From positions 1 through 7,252 of the forward strand of contig CALCEG010000105.1 in NCBI GenBank assembly GCA_937900435.1: a stretch of DNA of 7,252 bases, given 5' to 3'. The notes under the pieces are model-generated. The model ran no database searches. It was not told the DNA's origin and was given only the letters and a program-made list of their open reading frames with translations. The position numbers and the translations under genes are program-made. The DNA comes from an uncultured Alphaproteobacteria bacterium (GTDB taxonomy: Bacteria > Pseudomonadota > Alphaproteobacteria > Rs-D84). How positions within the stretch are numbered: position 1 is the stretch's first letter; each line of letters begins with the position of its first letter. Shown piece after piece: positions 1 to 4,850 of this stretch.

Positions 1-807
1 AGTTTCTTTATCCATGTTATCATACATAAAATCTACCATCACAGATTTTATAACAGAGACATATCCTTTACCTTGAACGGACGGATCTAGTATTTGCCCC
101 GAATGCCCAATAATATTTTTGTGTGTCAGTTTATCTTGTATCTCTTTAGAAGAAATAAAGGTCATCCCTATTACTTTTCCTTGGAGGTCTTTTATCAGCA
201 ACCAGTGCGCCTGACGCAGTTCTTCTGATCTTTTACTGACGTTGTCCTTGTATAATTGAAAAACAGCCATTGCAAATTTATCTTTCGTATCAAGACCAAA
301 TATTTTTGCTTCTAATGTTATGGCAGCTTTTTTAAGTTTTTCTTTCATACCTTTTGGGTTGTCCGGACTTATATATTTAAACTTTGAAAAATTAAAATAC
401 AAATCTTCATAAGGCACATTTTTTTCAATTTCTGGCATCAGTATTTTTGAAACATTTGCACGTATATTGCGTTTTTGTATTTTATCGTTTGTTGTATTGT
501 ATTCGTCCAGAGCCTGCGCCATTTCCTGCCTGTTGAAAATATTGGTAAAAACTTCTAAATTCTTCCCTTTTAGACAAGACAGTTTCTTTGATACCTCGGC
601 TAGGTTTGCTTCATTATTTTTTGCCTTGGCAAATGTACGAAATATCACATCCGCAGTATCTTGGATTGTAACGCGTTTTGATATTTCGCTTATATCCTGT
701 ATGTATCCAGGGGTATCAAATTCTTCCAATAACACAGTTTCCCATTCACCATCGAGACGTTTAAACTTTACCCTGATCTTTAAATCTTGTTTCAATACGT
801 TTGTCAT
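1..807 (-). CDS. GNAT-like acetyltransferase, C-terminus cut by window edge
   Basis: An open frame of 269 codons runs from an ATG at 807 through the left edge with no stop, so the C-terminus is missing. Residues 1-170 are charged and mostly helical-looking, with no family I recognise. From about residue 201 the pattern resembles a GNAT domain: a strand (HWLLIKD), a turn, a second strand (KVIGMTFIS), then GQILDPSVQGKGYVSVIKSV. This resembles motif A, which binds acetyl-CoA pyrophosphate, with Q245-G-K-G248 standing for Q/R-x-x-G; the usual final G/A is V250. No signal peptide is visible, so it is probably cytoplasmic. The acceptor substrate cannot be told. The start lies 9 bp after the dipeptidase stop, with GAGAAAGGA directly before the ATG, so it is probably translated from the same mRNA. 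Sampled stretches are about 25-30% G+C, well below parC, which may mean recent acquisition or weak constraint. The reading frame is near certain; the GNAT assignment is moderate. Confidence 0.75.
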   Translation of the reverse strand, partial: MTNVLKQDLKIRVKFKRLDGEWETVLLEEFDTPGYIQDISEISKRVTIQDTADVIFRTFAKAKNNEANLAEVSKKLSCLKGKNLEVFTNIFNRQEMAQALDEYNTTNDKIQKRNIRANVSKILMPEIEKNVPYEDLYFNFSKFKYISPDNPKGMKEKLKKAAITLEAKIFGLDTKDKFAMAVFQLYKDNVSKRSEELRQAHWLLIKDLQGKVIGMTFISSKEIQDKLTHKNIIGHSGQILDPSVQGKGYVSVIKSVMVDFMYDNMDKET

Positions 808-816
808 TCCTTTCTC

Positions 817-1506
817 TTATTTTGTAAACTGGTCGTCTAACTTTCCGTAGAAACAGTCTGCCTTGTTTAGATACGCCGCCCACATTTTGTCCCCATAGCA
901 AAAATGCCACCACTCATTTGGATAATTTACAAACCCATGTCTTTGCATTATATCGGTCAGGATTTTTCTGTTGTTTGCAGCCTCTTTGTTTACTGGGGCG
1001 TTTGTTCTGATTTTTTCGCCGGTCCCTGAATACAGGGTACCCATGTCCAATGTTTTACCATTTGTATCGCACAACCCAACATCAACCGCACCACCAGTTT
1101 GGTGACCACCATACCCCTTTCTTGGATCCGCAACAACAGCCTTGGTTCTGTTAGTTATCTGTTCTGGCGTTTCGTCTGGATACATATTCTGGAAATATTC
1201 GTATTTTTTATTCCATAATTCAGTCTGTTTTTGCCATGAACGATACGCATCATATATAATCAAACATACACCTTGTGGCAGGGATTGCGCGATGCTTTTT
1301 ATCTTGTTTGCCACAGACTCGCGAAGAAATACTGATTTTTCTTTTTTTAATTTATCCCCAAAAAACAATGTGCAATCAGATTTTTTTATATCAACCAATG
1401 GCTCATTGTTTTCCCTAACTTTTACATCATTGATAACAAAAGCCGGTAACGTGACAGTAAGTCCTACGTTGTATTTCATATAGGCTACAAGTTTTCTAAA
1501 CCACAT
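817..1506 (-). CDS. D-alanyl-D-alanine dipeptidase, VanX/DdpX type (peptidase M15D)
   Basis: The 229-residue product is a predicted zinc dipeptidase that hydrolyses free D-Ala-D-Ala. By alignment from memory with VanX, the expected residues are present: the YDAYRS block with R89 (VanX Arg71), the H-x6-D zinc motif in GGHQTGGAVD (H135, D142), and E198-W-W-H201, giving the catalytic glutamate and third zinc ligand. The usual YRP is YRS here. There is no signal peptide or membrane segment, so it is probably cytoplasmic like VanX. Length is close to the roughly 200-residue family norm with a small N-terminal addition. The first ATG is preferred because AAGAG lies at a suitable distance upstream; Met10 has no ribosome binding site. 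It starts 19 bp after lpxI ends and precedes the acetyltransferase gene. No VanH, VanA or VanRS genes are here, so peptidoglycan dipeptide recycling or turnover is likelier than glycopeptide resistance. A related M15 carboxypeptidase is the main alternative. Confidence 0.88.
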   Translation of the reverse strand: MWFRKLVAYMKYNVGLTVTLPAFVINDVKVRENNEPLVDIKKSDCTLFFGDKLKKEKSVFLRESVANKIKSIAQSLPQGVCLIIYDAYRSWQKQTELWNKKYEYFQNMYPDETPEQITNRTKAVVADPRKGYGGHQTGGAVDVGLCDTNGKTLDMGTLYSGTGEKIRTNAPVNKEAANNRKILTDIMQRHGFVNYPNEWWHFCYGDKMWAAYLNKADCFYGKLDDQFTK

Positions 1507-1525
1507 ATTTAATCTCTTTTTTTTA

Positions 1526-2353
1526 TTATTCGTCCAAGGCCAGAATAAATATGCCCAATTTGTCCGCTTGCTTTATTACATTTTCTTTATCGACAACAAA
1601 GCAAGTCTTGGTATTAACAACAATTCCACGCAGGTGTGCAGCCGCGACCGCGTTAACAGTATCAACACCAATCGCAGGTATATCAATGCGTAAATCTTGG
1701 TTTGGTTTTGTCATCTTGGCAAAAACACCGCTGGACTTTTTAACCTTTTGACGCATTTGTACAATTCGTTCCAGCATACGGGCGGTGCCTTCGGCCGCTT
1801 CTACCCCCAGGACGTGTTTATCAACAACAACTGACGCGCCAATATCAGCCGCACCGATTAGATGTGAAACCTCTATGGCGCGGTCAATGTTTTGTTTGTC
1901 CGATGCGCTTGGTTTCTTTTTAGTTTGCACACCAGCCGTTTCAAATGTCAGTTCTGGCGCCAAATCCTGAGCGGCAACAATTTCAAAACCTTGGTCTTCA
2001 AGAACCTTGTTCAATGCAACAGCCATAGAATCATACCCCCGTTGATGTTTAATTATTTTTAATAATGCACGCAATGTCCAAAAGTCAGGACGCAAATCAG
2101 ATAAGTTCGGATGCCCCAACGCACCAACAAAAACAACCTTGCGAATACCAAGACGCCTGACCGCGCGAACCGCACGACCAGCCCCACCAAGACGAATCAC
2201 CATATCTGGATTCAGGCGCATATCAACAAAATTCTTTAGCCCGATGACAAAAACGTCCCAGCCAGCCCTGCGCAATGCATCGCGTGTAAAAAACGGCAAA
2301 TCAAGTGCGCCTGCGACCAATGCTATCTTTTTATCTGCGTTCTTCGTTTTCAT
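1526..2353 (-). CDS. lpxI: UDP-2,3-diacylglucosamine pyrophosphatase LpxI
   Basis: LpxI (formerly DUF1009) hydrolyses UDP-2,3-diacylglucosamine to lipid X and UMP, the fourth step of lipid A synthesis, on the cytoplasmic side of the inner membrane. It replaces LpxH in many alphaproteobacteria. The 275-residue length is normal. The N-terminal domain opens with KIALVAGALDLPFF and has the GALGHPNLSDLRPD block at 77-90. The C-terminal domain has GVEAAEGTARMLER (183-196) and the signature FAKMTKPNQDLRIDIPAIG (211-229), whose acidic residues D220 and D224 include the likely metal/catalytic aspartate. The protein ends TKTCFVVDKE...ILALDE as the family does. It is first in a leftward run with the dipeptidase and acetyltransferase, not next to lpxA or lpxB, where it usually sits. 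No Shine-Dalgarno sequence precedes the ATG, and a promoter lies just upstream, suggesting a leaderless message. The identification is firm. Confidence 0.95.
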   Translation of the reverse strand: MKTKNADKKIALVAGALDLPFFTRDALRRAGWDVFVIGLKNFVDMRLNPDMVIRLGGAGRAVRAVRRLGIRKVVFVGALGHPNLSDLRPDFWTLRALLKIIKHQRGYDSMAVALNKVLEDQGFEIVAAQDLAPELTFETAGVQTKKKPSASDKQNIDRAIEVSHLIGAADIGASVVVDKHVLGVEAAEGTARMLERIVQMRQKVKKSSGVFAKMTKPNQDLRIDIPAIGVDTVNAVAAAHLRGIVVNTKTCFVVDKENVIKQADKLGIFILALDE

Positions 2354-2360
2354 ATTTTGT

Positions 2361-2389
2361 ATAGTACGAATAAATCAAACTGGAATCAA
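2361..2389 (-). promoter_or_regulatory. Candidate sigma-70 promoter for lpxI, possibly leaderless
   Basis: Read leftward, TTGATT (complement of 2384-2389) and TACTAT (complement of 2361-2366) are separated by exactly 17 bp, each matching consensus at 4 of 6 bases. Initiation about 7 bp past the -10 box would fall near 2354, next to the lpxI ATG at 2353, leaving essentially no 5' UTR. This agrees with the absence of a Shine-Dalgarno sequence. The boxes are read by eye only. Confidence 0.45.
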
Positions 2390-2409
2390 GTCGCAATTTA
2401 TGATAAAAT
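2381..2409 (+). promoter_or_regulatory. Candidate promoter for the outer-membrane protein operon
   Basis: An extended -10 element, TG at 2401-2402 then TAAAAT at 2404-2409 (5 of 6 matches), lies in the divergent gap. The hexamer at the expected -35 spacing, TGGAAT (2381-2386), is poor, so the promoter would rely on the extended -10 or an activator. The start would be near 2416, giving a leader of about 17 nt before the ATG at 2433. Its -35 region overlaps that of the lpxI promoter (2384-2389), so the two divergent transcripts may compete or share a regulator. Confidence 0.35.
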
Positions 2410-2432
2410 CTAAAAATAAAGATTAATATTTA

Positions 2433-3215
2433 ATGGATAAAAAGATGAAAAAAATATCTTGTTTCTTGGTCTTGGCTGTTGCACTGGCAAATTCAGTGGC
2501 AAATGCAGCGTACGATGATAAAAAATTTACCGCCGAAATTTCCAAGGGTTTGGACTTGATTTCTGCGGAAAAAACTTTTGAATACGTCCAAGACGAAGCG
2601 CCAGGAGAACTGGGACGTGAAGTTTATGAATTTGTCGGTGCAGTTGAGTCTGATGACACCCGCTTATTTATCCCAACAACGCATTATCTGCGTATGGGGG
2701 GCGGTTATAATCTGGGCTTTATGTCAACAAAAGCAATTTATTCCAACCAAAAACACGAAAGTTCAGGCAGTTATGCGACACAAATCGGACTGGGGTGGAA
2801 TTTGTCTTCGTATGTAAGAACAGAGATTGATTTACAGATGTCTGAATTTAAGTTTTCTGGCGTTGATAACACACAGGCAACACAATATCAAATGGGCGGA
2901 ATGTTGTACTTTGATTTTGCACGCAGATATGTGCAAATGGGCGACATCACAAAACGCAGAACGTTTGTGCCTTTTATGGGACTGGGGGTCGGGTTCGGAA
3001 CGTACGATTACCAGGGACAAAACGGTAAAGACGGTATGATGATTGCCGCACCGCGTGCAACACTGGGATTCAATGTTATGCTGAGCGACTTAATCGGACT
3101 GGACGTTATGTACCAGTACCAAATGCTGATTGGGAATGGCTTTGGTTGGGGAACCAGCACAACGAGAATAAATAACGTCAGCAATATTATGGCATCAATT
3201 CGTATGAACTTTTAA
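2433..3215 (+). CDS. Outer-membrane beta-barrel protein (first of a tandem pair)
   Basis: The 260-residue product looks like a small secreted outer-membrane barrel. A lysine-rich start and hydrophobic stretch (residues 8-22) end in ANA-A, giving predicted signal peptidase I cleavage after residue 25. Residues 26-80 are acidic and soluble-looking, perhaps a periplasmic segment. From about residue 84 alternating strands with glycine and aromatic residues follow, such as HYLRMGGGYNLGF, FVPFMGLGVGFGTYDY and LDVMYQYQMLIG. The last strand, SNIMASIRMNF, ends in phenylalanine, the classic BAM recognition signal. No specific family or ligand is recognisable; porin, OmpW-like or surface-antigen roles are all possible. 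The ATG at 2433 has only a weak AAAGA upstream. An in-frame ATG at 2445, giving MKKISCF and preceded by GGAT, is a credible alternative and leaves a complete signal peptide. It is divergent from lpxI and 19 bp from a likely paralogue. Confidence 0.85.
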   Translation: MDKKMKKISCFLVLAVALANSVANAAYDDKKFTAEISKGLDLISAEKTFEYVQDEAPGELGREVYEFVGAVESDDTRLFIPTTHYLRMGGGYNLGFMSTKAIYSNQKHESSGSYATQIGLGWNLSSYVRTEIDLQMSEFKFSGVDNTQATQYQMGGMLYFDFARRYVQMGDITKRRTFVPFMGLGVGFGTYDYQGQNGKDGMMIAAPRATLGFNVMLSDLIGLDVMYQYQMLIGNGFGWGTSTTRINNVSNIMASIRMNF

Positions 3216-3234
3216 TTAACAAGGGCAAAAAATT

Positions 3235-3873
3235 ATGAAATCAAAATTATTATTTGCACTGATATGTATGGCACCAATGTGTGCAAATGCCGCGATACCA
3301 TATCGTGTCGAACAAGTAAAAATGCCAACCCCAGAAGAAAACGAAACGTTCGCCAGCGAATATCGATTCTATGTCGGGGGAATGTACAATGTATCCCTGT
3401 GGCAGAATTATACAGACGAAAGCAATATCGCAATTACCGGGAAAAGCGCGCAAAGTTACGAAGGCTTTGTCGGCCTGCGCGTTTCGGATACTTTTAGGTT
3501 GGAACTGAACTATACGCACACCAAGGCAAATTGGAACGAAATGTCGTTTGATGGCGAAACGTTTTTGTTAAACGCATTAATCGATGCAAGAATCGACAGT
3601 ATGTACAGACTGTTTAGACAACAGATGATTTTGCCATACGTCGGGATTGGCATGGGAGCATCGTGGAATTCTGGCACAGATTCAACAATTTTAGAAAACA
3701 AGGTTTTGCCAGCAGTCGCTGCAATGGCAGGTATCAGCGTGGAATTCAACCCACATTTTGCACTGGATTTTGGATACAGATATTTGTATATGTTTAACCA
3801 GAAAAACAATGTTATCAGCGATTTGAACCCTGCGGCACATCAATTCCGCGTGGGCGCAAGAGTTAGTTTCTGA
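3235..3873 (+). CDS. Outer-membrane beta-barrel protein (second of a tandem pair)
   Basis: The 212-residue product has a short signal peptide (MKSKLLFALICMAPMCANA), with predicted cleavage after A19. The two cysteines near the site do not form a lipobox, so it is not a lipoprotein. After a linker of about 22 residues come amphipathic strands: YRFYVGGMYNVSLW, FVGLRVSDTFRLELNYTH, ILPYVGIGMGASWN, ALDFGYRYLYMF, and a terminal HQFRVGARVSF ending in phenylalanine. Organisation matches the preceding gene strand for strand (GG-YN, LPYVGIGMG against VPFMGLGVG, final RVxF/RMxF), so I infer divergent duplication. The main difference is a shorter N-terminal region. It resembles opacity or surface-antigen type 8-strand barrels in general form; the function is unknown. 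AAGGG at 3221-3225, nine bases before the ATG, is a good ribosome binding site and fixes the start. It is probably cotranscribed with the gene upstream. Confidence 0.85.
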   Translation: MKSKLLFALICMAPMCANAAIPYRVEQVKMPTPEENETFASEYRFYVGGMYNVSLWQNYTDESNIAITGKSAQSYEGFVGLRVSDTFRLELNYTHTKANWNEMSFDGETFLLNALIDARIDSMYRLFRQQMILPYVGIGMGASWNSGTDSTILENKVLPAVAAMAGISVEFNPHFALDFGYRYLYMFNQKNNVISDLNPAAHQFRVGARVSF

Positions 3874-3884
3874 ACAAAACAAAC

Positions 3885-3890
3885 GGGTGA
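3885..3890 (+). promoter_or_regulatory. Ribosome binding site deciding the methyltransferase start
   Basis: GGGTGA includes GGTGA, a segment complementary to the 16S rRNA 3' end, and lies 6 nt before the ATG at 3897. A GTG at 3894 is also in frame but would be only 3 nt away, so the ATG is preferred. The choice adds or removes one residue. Confidence 0.6.
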
Positions 3891-3896
3891 AGTGTG

Positions 3897-4820
3897 ATGA
3901 AAAAATGCCCTTTCTTGGAAAAATGTGGTGGCTGTAAGTTTGACTTTACAGCCACTGATTATAGAGACAACAAAGAAAAACTGATTGCCGACATTCCAAC
4001 AACAGGCGCGCCGATATGGACAGATGCAGGAAACCGCAGACGGGCGGACTTTGCTTTTTCCAATGGCAAGTTTGGCTTTTTTGAAAAAGGCACGAAAAAT
4101 ATTATTCCTGTTGATAACTGTCCAAACCTGACACAGGCAATAAATGACGTACTGCCAAAAATCGCAAGGTTGCCATGGTGTGGCAGTGGGGCGTGTCTGA
4201 TTACAGAATGCGAAAACGGGATTGATGTAGCAATTACTGCAAATGTGCCGTTCTTTACGCCTGAATTTAAAGATGCGACAAACAAACTGCCTGTTATTCG
4301 AATAACGTGGAATGACAAGGTTATAAAACAGACCGAAAAACCAATGATTGCGTTTGGTGAAAAACTGGTTGAATATCCGACAAATGCGTTCTTGCAACCC
4401 AGCGTTAACAGCGCAGACATTATGCGAAAAATGGTGCAGGAAAATTCAATTGGGTTTAACAAAATCGCTGATTTGTTTTGTGGACTGGGGAACTTTACAT
4501 TTGAAACGAACGCAGATGGCTTTGACGTTATTGGCGTTGGCACAAAACGCGATTTATTTAAAAAACCGCTGACACAAGGCGCGCTGAAACAATACGACTG
4601 CGTTATTATGGACCCACCACGCGCAGGCGCAATGGCGCAATCCAAAGAAATCGCAAACAGCAACGTTAAACGTGTGATTTATATTTCTTGCAATCCTGAT
4701 ACTTTTATGCGCGACAAAAAAATTTTAGAATCTGGGGGATATAAAAACACGACATTAATTCCAATCGACCAATTTGTTGGCAGTACGCATTGGGAACTGT
4801 TTAGTGTGTTTGATAAATAG
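3897..4820 (+). CDS. Short TrmA/RlmCD-family RNA (uracil-C5)-methyltransferase
   Basis: The family transfers a methyl group from SAM to C5 of a uridine in rRNA or tRNA. The [4Fe-4S] ligands are C4-x5-C10-x2-C13 plus C75, the same spacing as E. coli RlmD (RumA). RRRADFAF (47-54) matches the conserved core. NAFLQPSVN (163-171) precedes motif I, DLFCGLGNFTF (192-202). Motif IV is MDPPRAG (238-244). The catalytic nucleophile is C265 in YISCNPDTF, and H298-W-E300 supplies the likely general base. At 307 residues it is far shorter than RlmD (about 430) and shorter than RlmC (about 375). It has no N-terminal TRAM domain, and between motif I and DPPRAG the usual beta2-helix-beta3 segment with the acidic ribose-binding residue is collapsed to DVIGVGTKRDLF. 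The RDLFKKPLT block that follows resembles alphaproteobacterial homologues. The target uridine cannot be told. It lies 23 bp after the second barrel gene and ends at a shared terminator. Confidence 0.88.
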   Translation: MKKCPFLEKCGGCKFDFTATDYRDNKEKLIADIPTTGAPIWTDAGNRRRADFAFSNGKFGFFEKGTKNIIPVDNCPNLTQAINDVLPKIARLPWCGSGACLITECENGIDVAITANVPFFTPEFKDATNKLPVIRITWNDKVIKQTEKPMIAFGEKLVEYPTNAFLQPSVNSADIMRKMVQENSIGFNKIADLFCGLGNFTFETNADGFDVIGVGTKRDLFKKPLTQGALKQYDCVIMDPPRAGAMAQSKEIANSNVKRVIYISCNPDTFMRDKKILESGGYKNTTLIPIDQFVGSTHWELFSVFDK

Positions 4821-4850
4821 AAAAATGCGCCCAATCGGGCGCAATCTTAT
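4821..4850. terminator. Bidirectional hairpin terminator between convergent genes
   Basis: TGCGCCC (4826-4832) and GGGCGCA (4837-4843) form a perfect 7-bp GC-rich stem with a 4-base AATC loop. Leftward, the stem is followed at once by TTTTT (complement of 4821-4825), making a strong intrinsic terminator that starts 3 bases after the parC stop. Rightward, the tail ATCTTATTTT is U-rich but interrupted, and overlaps the parC stop codon, so termination of the methyltransferase operon is likely but weaker. Confidence 0.88.

Noticed and set aside
467..850. 127-codon open frame on the + strand
   Set aside because: It is antisense to the acetyltransferase gene and the dipeptidase stop, has no recognisable domain, and the opposite strand gives a continuous protein with a ribosome binding site.
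817..1506. Vancomycin resistance operon
   Set aside because: Only the dipeptidase is present; no D-lactate dehydrogenase, D-Ala-D-Lac ligase or two-component system is nearby, and the host appears Gram-negative.
3235..3291. Lipoprotein signal in the second barrel protein
   Set aside because: Neither cysteine (C11, C16) has a small residue at -1 as a lipobox needs; ANA-A fits signal peptidase I instead.
3840..4397. 185-codon open frame on the - strand
   Set aside because: Its composition (many C, F, R, N) is typical of a reverse-frame shadow, and it overlaps the ends of two well-supported + strand genes.
3959..4663. 234-codon open frame on the - strand
   Set aside because: It is antisense to the methyltransferase, whose + strand frame holds all Fe-S and catalytic motifs; the antisense product has no recognisable family.
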